Assembly: GCA_964577115.1 (NCBI GenBank)
Contig: CAZNXJ010000018.1
Span: forward strand, 1 to 64,000
Direction of reading: 5' to 3'
DNA length: 64,000 bases
Source: CAZNXJ01 sp964577115
GTDB taxonomy: Bacteria > Planctomycetota > Planctomycetia > Pirellulales > Pirellulaceae
The notes under the pieces are model-generated. The model did no database searches, was not told the DNA's origin, and saw nothing but the letters and a program-made list of their open reading frames with translations. The translations under genes were made by a program, and so were the position numbers. Shown here in pieces: positions 52,883 through 62,461 of the stretch (positions within the stretch are counted from its first letter, which is position 1; each line of letters starts with the position of its first letter).

Positions 52883-55297
52883 TTAAGGCGCGACGGCAGG
52901 CGCCGCCCATTGATCGCCCCACGAGCGGTGCAGGTCATGGAGAAACGCCTTCCACTCGGCGGCCGGCCGCTCCTTCGGAAATGGCTCCGGCGGCTCGACC
53001 TGCGGCGAAGTCCACACGATTTCGAATTCGCCAGAAGCATTGATTCTTCCAATGCGCGGTATCTTGAAGGCGTGCTGCGTCGTCGGGTCGATCCGCAGAG
53101 GACCACTGGGAGCCGTGATCCGCTGAGCGCGCATCGCATGGCGCACGGCATTCGGATCGGTGGTTTCGGCGTCCTCGACGGCCGCGGCCCACAATTTAAC
53201 ACCGGCGTAAGCCGCCTCCATGGGATCGGTCACCACGCGCTGCGGGCCGTACTTGTCATGAAAGCGTTTTATGAACTGCTCGTTCTCCGGCGTAGCAATC
53301 GATGCAAAGTAAGTCCACGCCGCATAGTCCCCCGCTACTTCGCTAGGATTCAGTTGTCGTAGTTCCTGCGCTCCAAGACTGAACGAAACCGTGACGACGT
53401 TTTCGGATTGAATGCCGGCCTTGCGGAGTGCGCGAAAGAACAGATGGTTACTGTCGCCGTTGATCGTGTTCAGGATTGCGTCTGGCTGTGCCTCTTTGAT
53501 CTGCGCGATGGCTTCGTCCAGGTTCGTGTCCTCAGGCGCGAGATAGACTTCGCCCACCAACTCGGCTCCTAACTGCTTGAGCTGGTCCTTGATCACTTCG
53601 TTGGCGGCACAGGGGAAGACATAGTCCGAACCAATCAGAAAATACCGCCGCTTCTTGAGAGTCGTAAACGTCCACTTCACCGCCGGAATAATTTGCTGGT
53701 TCGGGGTGGCCCCTAAATAGATGACGTTCGGCGACTCTTCCATGCCCTCGTATTGAACCGGATAGACGAGCAGGTGGTCGTATTGTTCGAAGATCGGCAC
53801 GACGGTCTTGCGGCCCGACGATGTCCAGCAGCCAAATACCACGGCTACCTTCTCCTCATTGATGAGACTCTCGGCCTGCACCAAGAACTCGTGAGGATCC
53901 GATCGACCGTCGCGTACGACGGCTTCTACAGGACGGCCGAGTACTCCGCCCGCCTGATTAATTTCTTCGATGGCCAGCAGCGTTGCATCGACAACGGCGG
54001 ACCCGCTTTCGGCCATGGTTCCCGTGAGTGAGTGGAGCACGCCGACTTTGATGGGTTCGCCAACGGGAACAGGAACTGCGCCCGCATTGTCCCCGCGTCC
54101 GGCGACACGGCCGTCATACCCCTTGAATGCCCACCGGGCGAAAAACGCCGACGCAAACGCCAGCACACAGGCGACCGCGATCGCGGCATTTCGCATCGCG
54201 CTGTTTGGCACGTCGCGCGACGTGGAACCCGTCGCGCCTCGCCGAGACGGTACGACGGCGCTGCGTGGTCCCGATTCGCTAGGTAGTTCGATCGATACCT
54301 CGCCGGACAACGTGGCAATCACCGCCTGCAAATCCGCCAACATTTCGCGGGCCGACTGGTAGCGATCCTCAGGCCGCTTCGCCATTGCTCGCGCCACGAT
54401 CAACGAGCACGCCGCGGGAATGGCCGGGTTGGCTAAACGCGGATCCGGCGGATCCGCTTGGCAGTGCGCCATCATGATCTGAACGATGCTGCCGCTGTCC
54501 GCGTACGGATTGGCGCCGGTCAGCAAAGTGTAGTACGTGGCCCCCAGCGAGTAGATATCGCTGCGCGCGTCTACCGGTCCGGACTCGCACTGCTCCGGAC
54601 TCATGAAGTACGGACTCCCCAGGACCTGACCGACATGCGTGAGTTGGTGCGATTCGTTGAGCGAGGGCTTGGCCAATCCGAAATCGCCAACCTTAATCGC
54701 TCCGTCAGCGGCGATTAACAAGTTCGCGGGCTTGATGTCGCGATGAATCAGGCCCGCGGCATGTGCAGCACCAACTCCCTCGCAAGCGTCCGCCAACATA
54801 CGGCTGGCGTGCAATACCGACGGGACTCCCACGCGCTCCATATACGACGCGACGCTCCCGCCAGAGACGAACTCCATTACCAGGTAATAGGTTCCGTTCT
54901 CTTCGCCGATCTCGTAGATGGCAACGGTATGCGGATGATTGAGCTTGCCGGTCGCTTGGGCCTCCGCCAGAAACCGCTGAAGGGCCGTTTCATTAGCGGT
55001 CAATTCAGCCGGGAGCACCTTGATGGCGACATCGCGCCGAATCATTGGGTCATGGGCCCTGTAAACGACGCCCATGCCCCCGGCTCCGAGCAGTTCCGTT
55101 ATCTCGTAGCGTCCGAGGCGGCGGCCGACGAGTTCGCCGGTCGCAGGGGGACGCGCGCCATCACGCCGCGGCCCGTTCGGCAACCCCTGCGTCTCATCAG
55201 TGGCGGACGGCGTTGAGTCGTGTTGAGACAGCGGGCCACGCGATGCTTGGCCGGTCTCAGAATCAACTTCGGACGAACGGTGTTCGCCTGGCGTCAC
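52883..55297 (-). CDS. Membrane Ser/Thr kinase fused to a urea-type ABC substrate-binding domain (UrtA-like)
   Basis: An 804-residue signalling protein. After a polar 60-residue N-terminus comes a Hanks-type kinase: GAGGMG loop at 71-76, K93, HRDIKPAN at 185-192, DFG at 205-207. A membrane helix lies at about 369-388. Residues about 414-770 are a periplasmic branched-chain/urea-type binding protein closely resembling UrtA (KVGVLHSLTGTMAESGS, VVFGCWTSSGRKTVVPIFE, LLVYPVQYEGMEESPN, NTINGDSNHLFFRAL, TDPMEAAYAGVKLW). The kinase is cytoplasmic and the binding domain outside, so ligand binding may control phosphorylation. Substrates and ligand are unknown; no urea genes are nearby. GTG start at 55297. 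Confidence 0.88.
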   Translation of the reverse strand: MTPGEHRSSEVDSETGQASRGPLSQHDSTPSATDETQGLPNGPRRDGARPPATGELVGRRLGRYEITELLGAGGMGVVYRAHDPMIRRDVAIKVLPAELTANETALQRFLAEAQATGKLNHPHTVAIYEIGEENGTYYLVMEFVSGGSVASYMERVGVPSVLHASRMLADACEGVGAAHAAGLIHRDIKPANLLIAADGAIKVGDFGLAKPSLNESHQLTHVGQVLGSPYFMSPEQCESGPVDARSDIYSLGATYYTLLTGANPYADSGSIVQIMMAHCQADPPDPRLANPAIPAACSLIVARAMAKRPEDRYQSAREMLADLQAVIATLSGEVSIELPSESGPRSAVVPSRRGATGSTSRDVPNSAMRNAAIAVACVLAFASAFFARWAFKGYDGRVAGRGDNAGAVPVPVGEPIKVGVLHSLTGTMAESGSAVVDATLLAIEEINQAGGVLGRPVEAVVRDGRSDPHEFLVQAESLINEEKVAVVFGCWTSSGRKTVVPIFEQYDHLLVYPVQYEGMEESPNVIYLGATPNQQIIPAVKWTFTTLKKRRYFLIGSDYVFPCAANEVIKDQLKQLGAELVGEVYLAPEDTNLDEAIAQIKEAQPDAILNTINGDSNHLFFRALRKAGIQSENVVTVSFSLGAQELRQLNPSEVAGDYAAWTYFASIATPENEQFIKRFHDKYGPQRVVTDPMEAAYAGVKLWAAAVEDAETTDPNAVRHAMRAQRITAPSGPLRIDPTTQHAFKIPRIGRINASGEFEIVWTSPQVEPPEPFPKERPAAEWKAFLHDLHRSWGDQWAAPAVAP

Positions 55298-55528
55298 CTT
55301 CGCGTCTCCCGGTAAGCGGCTCGCAACGGCTACAGCTACCGCCGCGGTGAATGCGCCCAGGCCAAGTCAGACACTCAGGTCACGACAGCAGCTGGCTCAC
55401 TAGCGGCGCCCGAGTAAGTATGACGCACTTTAGCAGACGCAACTATCCGGAAACCGCGAACGGCGTCGCTCGGCGCACAGCGGAGCGAAGTCCAAGCGCA
55501 GTTTGTGCGGAGAGGCGCTACGGGCGGC

Positions 55529-56050
55529 TTACTTTTTCGTGAAGCGCAGGACGCCGAGCGACTTGAGGTCGTTCGGAGGGGTCATGGTGAACGAGTCGTG
55601 CCCCTGGAAGACGAGCGTTACTTCTTCCGGTTCCGAGCTGCCTTCCGCCGAGCGAATACGAACCTCGTCGCCGTATTCCGCAATCACCGACCACTCGCCC
55701 GTCGTGTCGTTCGTTTGATTGCCGAGTTCGGGTAACGTCATCGAGGCGCTCATCTCAAGCTTGCCCGACTCGTGGAAAATGATGCGCATCCGAATCGATT
55801 TGCAGATGTCGACCGTCGGCCCATCGAAGTCTTCGACGGGCGCATCCTTATGCATGGAGAACGCCCCGTCCCACGTGCCCACCAGCCGTTCTTTCGCGGA
55901 CTTCGGCGCCGCTTTGACACTCAGCGACACCGGCGTCGAAGGCGCACCGTTCGCCTCGCCGCTCGACTTCTGACACCCCGTGCCACTGACCAGCGCGGCG
56001 GCCAGTACGAGCAACCCCGAGCAAGCGCGGGAACGAATCGAAACGAACAT
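55529..56050 (-). CDS. Lipoprotein with GTW beta-barrel-like domain
   Basis: A 173-residue protein with a signal sequence and a lipobox-like SGTGC (Cys26). The mature part begins with a linker then LVGTWDGAFSMHKD and ends with GEWSVIAEYGDEVRIRSAE ... LVFQGHDSFTMTPP, a lipocalin-like GTW pattern seen in planctomycete proteins of unknown function. The same pattern recurs in the neighbouring gene at 56137, so the two are likely related. The ATG at 56050 is followed by MFVSIRSRACSGLL. Confidence 0.68.
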   Translation of the reverse strand: MFVSIRSRACSGLLVLAAALVSGTGCQKSSGEANGAPSTPVSLSVKAAPKSAKERLVGTWDGAFSMHKDAPVEDFDGPTVDICKSIRMRIIFHESGKLEMSASMTLPELGNQTNDTTGEWSVIAEYGDEVRIRSAEGSSEPEEVTLVFQGHDSFTMTPPNDLKSLGVLRFTKK

Positions 56051-56136
56051 CTCGCAAGTCCTCCATGACGTCCGAATGTCGCAGAAAAGCGGAACGAGCG
56101 TACCTGGCCGGTGCCCGGCCGCTCGGAGCGGCCCGC

Positions 56137-56535
56137 CTAGGCCGCGCGTTTAAATGTCAGCTCGAGAGAACCCGGCAGCGAAGGGGGAGCAAGCCGGATC
56201 CGGTCGCGGTCGAGAAGGGTGACGTGGAGCTTAAGCGGCTGACCGCCATCGAACTGGGTTTCGAGCAGCACCGAGTTGCCGTTCGCTTCAACGAATCGCC
56301 ACGAACCACTCTGCGTCACCGTCGCACCGGACGGGCCGCCCGAGATGGTGAGCTTACCGTCCGGCGAAAACTCGAGCTTCATGCCCGCCTTCGCCAGGAG
56401 CCCCATCATGCCCTGCTCTTCATCCACCACCCAGGTCCCTACTACTTGCCGGGCCGGCGAGGGTACACACCCTGCGAGTACGAGCAGGGCCAGCAGTCCC
56501 AACGCCGCCACACCAATTCGCCACGGACTACCCAT
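56137..56535 (-). CDS. Lipoprotein related to the adjacent gene
   Basis: A 132-residue lipoprotein with lipobox LAGC (Cys23). The mature part starts VVGTWVVDEEQGMMGLL and ends GSWRFVEANGNSVLLE ... LLDRDRIRLAPP, which parallels the neighbour at 55529 position by position, so it is a probable tandem paralogue. Start ATG at 56535 is preceded by GGAG; an ATG at 56553 is an alternative. The two genes are 86 bp apart on the same strand. No function is known. Confidence 0.68.
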   Translation of the reverse strand: MGSPWRIGVAALGLLALLVLAGCVPSPARQVVGTWVVDEEQGMMGLLAKAGMKLEFSPDGKLTISGGPSGATVTQSGSWRFVEANGNSVLLETQFDGGQPLKLHVTLLDRDRIRLAPPSLPGSLELTFKRAA

Positions 56536-56787
56536 CGCGTTCACTCCGTTCACGCGTCTCTGTCCCCACGGGGGCCCAAATCATAAGCGGCTCGGGAAAA
56601 CAGGTCCAGGGAAGAACGCGTTTGCCGCGTAAAGTTGGCGCAAAAAGCTAGCCAGGAGCCAACGTAGATCCCCCATGCTGCCGGGAACCAATCGGCAGCG
56701 CAGTCTTCCCGGACCGCGGCAAATTCACCTCCCTAGCCACGACGGCATAACATGGCTGGAGGCCCGCAAGCAACGGCAACCGCAAGG

Positions 56788-58488
56788 CTATCCGTACTTC
56801 AAGCGATCAGGGGTCGCGCGATCGATCGGTGCATCGATCAACGTGGGCTCGTTGCGTTGCCACGCCTCCTGAACGGCGGCAACCAGTTGATCCGGCTCGG
56901 TGACCCGTTCTGCACGGACCCCGAAGGCACGCGCGAGCCCGACCATGTCCACTTCGGGCTCGGTGAGGTCCAGCCCGACGTACTGACCGGCAAGGGCGTG
57001 GGGCAAGCCGATCCCCTTGGCACCCACTTTGAGAATTTGATACTGCGCGTTGTTGCAAATCACGAAGACGACAGGCAAGCGGTACCGCGCCGCGCTCCAG
57101 AGCCCCGAGATGCCGTACATGGCGGCGCCTTCGCCGAGCAGTGCGAGTACGGGGCGGTCAGGCCAGGCGAGCTTCGCTCCAAGCGCACAACCGAGCCCCC
57201 AGCCGAGCGTCCAGCCGCGATGCCCGAAATAGCCCGTGGTGTTGCGCAGCTTTCCTAGCCGCTCAAACGTTGTGTTCGTCGAGGTGACAGCTTCTTCAAC
57301 GACCACGACATCGTCCGGCAGGATCTGCGCCAGGCTATACATGAGAGCGGCGGAAGTCATTGGCCGAGCGGCGAGCTGTGAACGGCAGTGGGCTTCATAA
57401 CGCTCGCGATTCTGCTGGTGCGTGTCCGCCCAGCGCCGCGCTCGCGCCGCCATCTGCTCGCGATCACGCGCGTCCAGCATGGGCTCGAGCGTCTCCGTCA
57501 GTTCGGCGAGTCCCGTCTTGGTATCGCCAATCAGCCCGACCTCGACGGGATAGTTCTTTCCAAGCTGCCAGGGATCTTCGTCCAGGTGCACGATCCGCAC
57601 GTGCTCGGGCAAGGCGCGCGCGGGCTCGAAGTACACGTACTGTCGCAAGAGATCCATGCCCGTGACGAACACGACGTCGAACGGCTGAAGCCGCTCGCGA
57701 ACCTCGGGCGCCCAGAGCGGCAAACCTTGTCCGTAGAGCGGATGATCACTGCGCATCGCCAACCGCCCATGGGTCGTTCCCGACTCGGAGATCACCGGCG
57801 CGCCAAGCAGCTCGGCCAGTTTTTCGAGCTCGCTGCTCGCTCCTGCCTCGGTCACTCGGCTTCCTGCGAGGATCGCCGGGTTACGCGCTTCGCGAAGAAC
57901 GCGCGCGGCGTGCTCGAGTGCTTCCACAGGCGGGCGCACGCGATGGTTCGGCAGTCGGATTGGCGTCAGGTCGAGCCGGTCGGATCGTTCGAGTTGCACG
58001 TCCATGGGCAGCGACAAGAAGACCGGGCCGCGGGGCGGCGTAAGCGCCGTCTGAACGGCGCGGCGCACGGCTGTCGGCAGATCCTCGACGCGATCCACCT
58101 CGACTGCCCACTTCGTCCACGGCCGCGCGACCGAAACCATGTCTCCGCCGAGAATCGGCTCTTCAAACTTCAGCCGCCGATCTTGCTGTCCGGCCGTGAC
58201 GAGCAGAGGCGTCCCCTCGCGATAGGCGTTGTAGACCATGCCCATCGCGTTGCCCAAACCGCAACTGATATGCAGGTTGACGACGCCGAGCGCCCCGGAA
58301 GCCATGGCATAGCCATCGGCCATCGAGGTCACGGGGATTTCCTGCATTCCGAGAATGTATTCAATGCGACGGTCGACGCACAAGGCGTCGTTCAGCGGCA
58401 ATTCGGTCGTGCCCGGATTTCCAAAAAGGTAACGGACACCGAATTCGGCGAGCAGTTCGAGGAAGGCCTCGATTCCAGAAAGTGCCAT
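56788..58488 (-). CDS. Thiamine diphosphate-dependent decarboxylase-type enzyme (benzoylformate decarboxylase/acetolactate synthase family)
   Basis: A 566-residue ThDP enzyme. N-terminal Pyr domain with the catalytic-type Glu in LGMQEIPVTSMADGYAMASG, central domain with AILAGSRVTEAGASSE, and C-terminal PP domain with the metal/ThDP motif GEGAAMYGISGLWSAARYRLPVVFVICNNAQYQILK. The layout fits benzoylformate or phenylpyruvate decarboxylase and acetolactate-synthase-like proteins. The FAD-dependent branch is not distinguishable here. No flanking pathway genes are seen, so the substrate is open. Confidence 0.85.
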   Translation of the reverse strand: MALSGIEAFLELLAEFGVRYLFGNPGTTELPLNDALCVDRRIEYILGMQEIPVTSMADGYAMASGALGVVNLHISCGLGNAMGMVYNAYREGTPLLVTAGQQDRRLKFEEPILGGDMVSVARPWTKWAVEVDRVEDLPTAVRRAVQTALTPPRGPVFLSLPMDVQLERSDRLDLTPIRLPNHRVRPPVEALEHAARVLREARNPAILAGSRVTEAGASSELEKLAELLGAPVISESGTTHGRLAMRSDHPLYGQGLPLWAPEVRERLQPFDVVFVTGMDLLRQYVYFEPARALPEHVRIVHLDEDPWQLGKNYPVEVGLIGDTKTGLAELTETLEPMLDARDREQMAARARRWADTHQQNRERYEAHCRSQLAARPMTSAALMYSLAQILPDDVVVVEEAVTSTNTTFERLGKLRNTTGYFGHRGWTLGWGLGCALGAKLAWPDRPVLALLGEGAAMYGISGLWSAARYRLPVVFVICNNAQYQILKVGAKGIGLPHALAGQYVGLDLTEPEVDMVGLARAFGVRAERVTEPDQLVAAVQEAWQRNEPTLIDAPIDRATPDRLKYG

Positions 58489-58599
58489 GTCTGCGTTCAG
58501 GTCCCGGTTGGATTGGCGGTGCGGGCGGACGGCTACGCTGCGGCGCTAGCCAGCGATGGGTCGCCCCGCACGCCGCAGCCCACCCCGAAACCTGAGATC

Positions 58600-59208
58600 T
58601 TAACGCTCGCCGAGCAGCGCCTGAAACACGTTACGCGCCGGCGGATGGGCCGTGGCATGGCCGGATGCGGGCCGAGCGGTGGCGGCGCGGGCGGTCGTTC
58701 TCGCGGGGACCGGCGTCTGAGCGGATGCCATGCGAGTCGGCTCTGTTCGCGTTGCTGCTGACCGAACGGGCGGAGCCGGCTCGGGGGCTTCCATAATTTC
58801 CGTCCATGTTTGTTCGCCAAGCACGTGCTCGCCCGGATAGACGTCGCCTTCCCAAAACGCTTCGCCGTAAGTGAGCGCAACGCCATGACGACGGCCCCAG
58901 AAGTTCGCGTGATTCAGCGGGCGAGCTCGCGCGCCACAGCAACCATGCGGCCCAATCCAGTTGCCGCATTGGTCACAGGGATCACAGCAATCCGGCGGAT
59001 CGCTCAGCCACTCGTCCCAATAGATTTCACCGCACCCCGAACTGCAGCCCATCAATTGTTGCAGGGGCGAGAGACAGCCCGTGCAGCAGGCATCTCCGAC
59101 ATCGCATTGCGTTCCATTGCAGCCGGGCGTCGTGCGATGAAGCGTGCAGCAGCCGACCATCGAACTGAAAACGAACAGCACGGCGAAATAGTGAAACAGG
59201 CGAAGCAT
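58600..59208 (-). CDS. Cys-rich planctomycete lipoprotein
   Basis: A 202-residue protein with a lipobox-like MVGC (Cys20) and 15 cysteines in the first half, in clusters CNGTQC, CCTGC, CSSGC, CCDPCDQC and CCG around YWDEWLSDPPD. The C-terminal half is an Ala/Thr/Pro-rich linker. Similar Cys-rich lipid-anchored proteins with a WDEW-S-PPDCCDPC core are recalled from planctomycetes, with no known function. ATG at 59208 with AAGGA about nine bases upstream. A role in metal binding or in a disulfide-linked wall is only conjecture. Confidence 0.68.
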   Translation of the reverse strand: MLRLFHYFAVLFVFSSMVGCCTLHRTTPGCNGTQCDVGDACCTGCLSPLQQLMGCSSGCGEIYWDEWLSDPPDCCDPCDQCGNWIGPHGCCGARARPLNHANFWGRRHGVALTYGEAFWEGDVYPGEHVLGEQTWTEIMEAPEPAPPVRSAATRTEPTRMASAQTPVPARTTARAATARPASGHATAHPPARNVFQALLGER

Positions 59209-59487
59209 GAGCGCAATTCCTTCGACGTGGAAACGTCCGACGGCAGGTCAAGAACCTGCTGGGCCGGCCACCTCTGGTTATCGGCGTCAAACTCAGCGGA
59301 ATCGAGAAATTCCACACAATCGCTACATCTTCGCGCTGCCGCGGTTCCCCGAATTTCGCAAAAGAGATAAATTGCGCCGTCTGGTTAGAGACATTGGTCG
59401 TGTCTCCGTGTCCGCGCGGCACCGCAAGCAACACACGCGACGCGCGGTGCATAGGCTTGTCCCGCTGAGTCCCTTGAGTTGGCACCC

Positions 59488-60144
59488 GTGTTGATCGATC
59501 GCTCGTTCTTCCAGCGCGATGTTGTCGAGGTTGCACGGCAGCTGCTCGGGATGTTGCTCGTGCGTGAAGACGAGCGGGGACGGCAAAGCGGCATCATTGT
59601 TGAGGTCGAGGCGTATCTCGGTGCTCAGGATCCGGCGGCCCATAGCTACCGCGGTCCAACGCCCCGTAATGCCTCGATGTTCGGACCGGTCGGCCATGCA
59701 TACGTGTACACGATCCACACGCACTTCTGCATGAATGTCGTTGCTGGCGTGCCGGGCGAGGCGACGGCCGTACTGCTGCGGGCGCTCGAACCGGTCGAGG
59801 GTATCGAACACATGCGCGCTCGGCGGCACGTCCGCGCGCTGCGGGATTTGACGAGCGGACCCGGGAAGCTGTGTGCTGCACTGGCCATCGATCGCTCGTT
59901 CGACGGCTGGGATCTTACGCTCGGCCAGCAGCTGTGGCTTGAACCAGGACCGCGACTGCCTCCCTGGAAAACGGCCGTGACACCGCGCATCGGCATTCGT
60001 TTGGCCGCGGACCTGCCGCTGCGCTTCTTCATTGATGGCAATCCCTTCGTCAGCGGACCGCGCCGCCAACATTCGACGCTCCTGCGGCCGTTCATTTCTT
60101 ACGAATGCGAATCGCTGCCCAAGGGCCGCTCGTCACCCCATTAG
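59488..60144 (+). CDS. 3-methyladenine DNA glycosylase (AAG/MPG family)
   Basis: A 218-residue base-excision-repair enzyme of the alkyladenine glycosylase family. Landmarks: LIDRSFFQRDVVEVARQLLGMLLV, the catalytic-type Glu in GIIVEVEAYLGAQDPAAHSYRGPTPRNASMFG, the intercalating-type VYTIHTHFCMNVV and TSGPGKLCAALAIDRSFDGWDL. The GTG at 59488 was chosen because family proteins start here; a TTG nine bases upstream is the alternative. The gene is unrelated to its neighbours. Confidence 0.88.
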   Translation: MLIDRSFFQRDVVEVARQLLGMLLVREDERGRQSGIIVEVEAYLGAQDPAAHSYRGPTPRNASMFGPVGHAYVYTIHTHFCMNVVAGVPGEATAVLLRALEPVEGIEHMRARRHVRALRDLTSGPGKLCAALAIDRSFDGWDLTLGQQLWLEPGPRLPPWKTAVTPRIGIRLAADLPLRFFIDGNPFVSGPRRQHSTLLRPFISYECESLPKGRSSPH

Positions 60145-60265
60145 GACGATGCCGGCTCCTGGTTTCCGTCGATCGTGCTGCTTCTCCTGAAGAAACCGCG
60201 GGCGGCGTGCCGATACGTGCTGCAACTTTTCTATCGACTCGCAGCACTCATCCGCGAGGGCAACC

Positions 60266-60754
60266 ATGCTGGGTTCCATTCTTCCCTGGGCGGGCGCCTC
60301 GTTTTCGACCGTCGCCCAGCGTGCCGGCCAGCAGTTGGAAGCTGCCTTCTCGTTTGTCGATCAATTGCGTGCGATTGAGGCGGAAGTGGCCGTGGACGAG
60401 TCGAGCGATTCGGATTCTGGGGCCGAGCCGAGTCCGCTGGCGGTTTCGCTCCAGCGGTTCCATGCGCAGGCCGTTTCGCTGCTGCGCGCGGCGGGCGTCG
60501 ATTTGTCGTTCCCGGTCGAATTGAGCATGGACGCTCAGGGAAACATCGCCGTCAGCGGCGCTCATCCCGATCTGCCGCGCATTGAAGAAGTGATCGCTGC
60601 GCACCGGGAGCTGAGCGAGGCGGCGGCGGAAATCGTCCAACAACATGGAGCCCAGCACCAACCGTACGTTGGGCATACGCGTGCCGATCACGATCCATTC
60701 GGCACGACGCTGACCGTCGAACTCGACGCGGTCGGAATCACAATTCGCACCTAG
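60266..60754 (+). CDS. Hypothetical protein, 162 aa
   Basis: I do not recognise this protein. It is acidic in the middle (VDESSDSDSGAE) and has no signal peptide or membrane segment. The C-terminal half (LSMDAQGNIAVSGAHPDLPRIEEVIAAHRELSEAAAEIVQQHG) looks compact and mixed alpha/beta. The ATG at 60266 has GAGGG a few bases upstream. It lies between the glycosylase and the DNA methylase on the same strand. Confidence 0.55.
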   Translation: MLGSILPWAGASFSTVAQRAGQQLEAAFSFVDQLRAIEAEVAVDESSDSDSGAEPSPLAVSLQRFHAQAVSLLRAAGVDLSFPVELSMDAQGNIAVSGAHPDLPRIEEVIAAHRELSEAAAEIVQQHGAQHQPYVGHTRADHDPFGTTLTVELDAVGITIRT

Positions 60755-60814
60755 GGTCGCTCGGCCCGGTGGCTTCCGACCGGCGAAGCGGCTCCGCCGA
60801 AGAAGGATATTCGC

Positions 60815-62410
60815 GTGCCGAGCCCTCACCAGCGTTCGCCGAAGTCGACCGGCGCGCGGCGCGACCGCGGCGTGTATTACACGCCGCCGGCACTGGCGCG
60901 CCACGTCGCTCGTACGGCGCTCGAATTGCTCGCAGCCCACGCAAAGCCACCGCAAACGGTTCTCGACCCCGCCTGCGGTGACGGCCGGTTGCTCGCAGCC
61001 GTCGCTCGCCAGCATCTTGCCAGCGTTTCCTCCGCCTCCCCGCTCGCCTGCTACGGCGTCGACATCGATATGCAGGCGCTCGCGGTCGCCGAGGAGCGTC
61101 TATCGTATTTCGCCCGTTCGCATACCTCGCCATCACCACCTCCGTCGCCGCTCACTCACCGCTGGCAATGCGCCGACGCCCTACTTACAGAAGACTGGGC
61201 GGCCCTGTTTCCCGACGTCTGCATCAGGCCGGACGGAGGATTCGATCTTGTCGTCAGCAATCCCCCGTTCGTGAACTGTCGCCGCGGTGCGCGCGTCTGG
61301 TCGGACGCTACGAAACGTCGGCTCGCCGAGCGTTTTCGATGTGCTCGCGGAGCGTACGATCACTTCGTCCTTTTTATTGAGCTGGCCGTACAGCGGCTCG
61401 CCACCGGCGGGCTACTGGCCATCGTCGTCCCGAACAAGTGGCAATCCGCCCGCTACGCGGCTCCCTGCCGGCAACTGCTCGAGTCCAACGGAACGCTGCT
61501 GCGCATTGACGACTTCAGCGAACTCGATCTGTTCCCCGGCGCACGCGTCTACCCGCACGTCCTCTACTGGATTAAGACGCATTTGCCGCGCCCGTTTCAT
61601 GCTCCACCAACGCTCCGCGTCCCACGGCCCTCGCGCTCGAAGCACCACGAGCTAAACGCCGACCCAAATGACATAACGCTGTCACATAAAACACTAACGG
61701 CCGAGCGGCTCGCGGAGCGCTGCGATTGCGTACGGCTGTCCGAGCTGGCGGAGGTGGCGAGCGGCGCGACGGGGTTTCAAGCCGAGCGGCTGGCACGCGC
61801 GATCGAGGATGTCGAGCGGCTAGAGGCGACGCATTTCCCGTGGATTGCGACGGGCAATATCGACCGATACGTCGTGCGCTGGGGATCGGCCCGGTTCATG
61901 AAACGGCGATTTGAGCGGCCGGCCCTCCGGCGGTCGCATCCGCTGCTCTCCAAGCGCAAACGAGAGCTCTATGCCCAGCGGAAGCTCGTCGTCGCCGGCC
62001 TCACGCGGCGGTTGGAGGTTGCTTGGGACGCGGTCGGCCATGCGCTGGGAGTACAAACGTTCGCCATCACGCCAACGCATACCGATCCGTGGTACTTGCT
62101 GGGATTATTGAATTCAAAGCTCCTGACCTGGATCTATCGGCAGGCGAACGGCGGACAGCAGATGCGCAATCGTTACGCATGTGTCCATAAGCGTCCGCTG
62201 CTCGAGCTGCCCATCGTGTCTCCCGCATGTGCCGGCGCGGATGCTCAGCAGCATATCCAGGCCATCGGCCTCGCTGCTCAGCAGATTGTCCTGGGAGCTC
62301 CCGACCGCGAGCAACTCGAACGACAAATCGACCGCGCCACGTACGCGCTCTATCAGCTACGCGACGAAGAAATCACGCGCGTCGAGCAGTTCCTTCGCGA
62401 GCTCGAATAA
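60815..62410 (+). CDS. N6-adenine DNA methyltransferase (TaqI/Eco57I-like)
   Basis: A 531-residue DNA methylase. It opens with RGVYYTPPALARHVARTALEL, typical of type II/IIG modification enzymes, then SAM motif VLDPACGDGRLLAAVARQ, and the catalytic NPPF in LVVSNPPFVNCRRGARVW, which marks N6-adenine. The C-terminal half (SELAEVASGATGFQ, LLGLLNSKLLTWIYRQANGGQQMRN) is a target-recognition domain as in TaqI-like methylases. No endonuclease gene adjoins it and I see no nuclease motif in the chain, so it appears to be an orphan methylase. GTG start at 60815 with AAGGA upstream. Confidence 0.87.
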   Translation: MPSPHQRSPKSTGARRDRGVYYTPPALARHVARTALELLAAHAKPPQTVLDPACGDGRLLAAVARQHLASVSSASPLACYGVDIDMQALAVAEERLSYFARSHTSPSPPPSPLTHRWQCADALLTEDWAALFPDVCIRPDGGFDLVVSNPPFVNCRRGARVWSDATKRRLAERFRCARGAYDHFVLFIELAVQRLATGGLLAIVVPNKWQSARYAAPCRQLLESNGTLLRIDDFSELDLFPGARVYPHVLYWIKTHLPRPFHAPPTLRVPRPSRSKHHELNADPNDITLSHKTLTAERLAERCDCVRLSELAEVASGATGFQAERLARAIEDVERLEATHFPWIATGNIDRYVVRWGSARFMKRRFERPALRRSHPLLSKRKRELYAQRKLVVAGLTRRLEVAWDAVGHALGVQTFAITPTHTDPWYLLGLLNSKLLTWIYRQANGGQQMRNRYACVHKRPLLELPIVSPACAGADAQQHIQAIGLAAQQIVLGAPDREQLERQIDRATYALYQLRDEEITRVEQFLRELE

Positions 62411-62461
62411 CGTCCCCCCATTCCGCCATCCTCGCGTGCCGATCCTCCCGCTCCATCCTTA

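Noticed and set aside
52199..53362. Open frame across the end of the oxidoreductase and the kinase
   Set aside because: It overlaps two well-supported genes and has low-complexity composition.
57388..58761. Long + strand frame opposite the ThDP enzyme
   Set aside because: The - strand protein shows intact ThDP motifs; this is its shadow.
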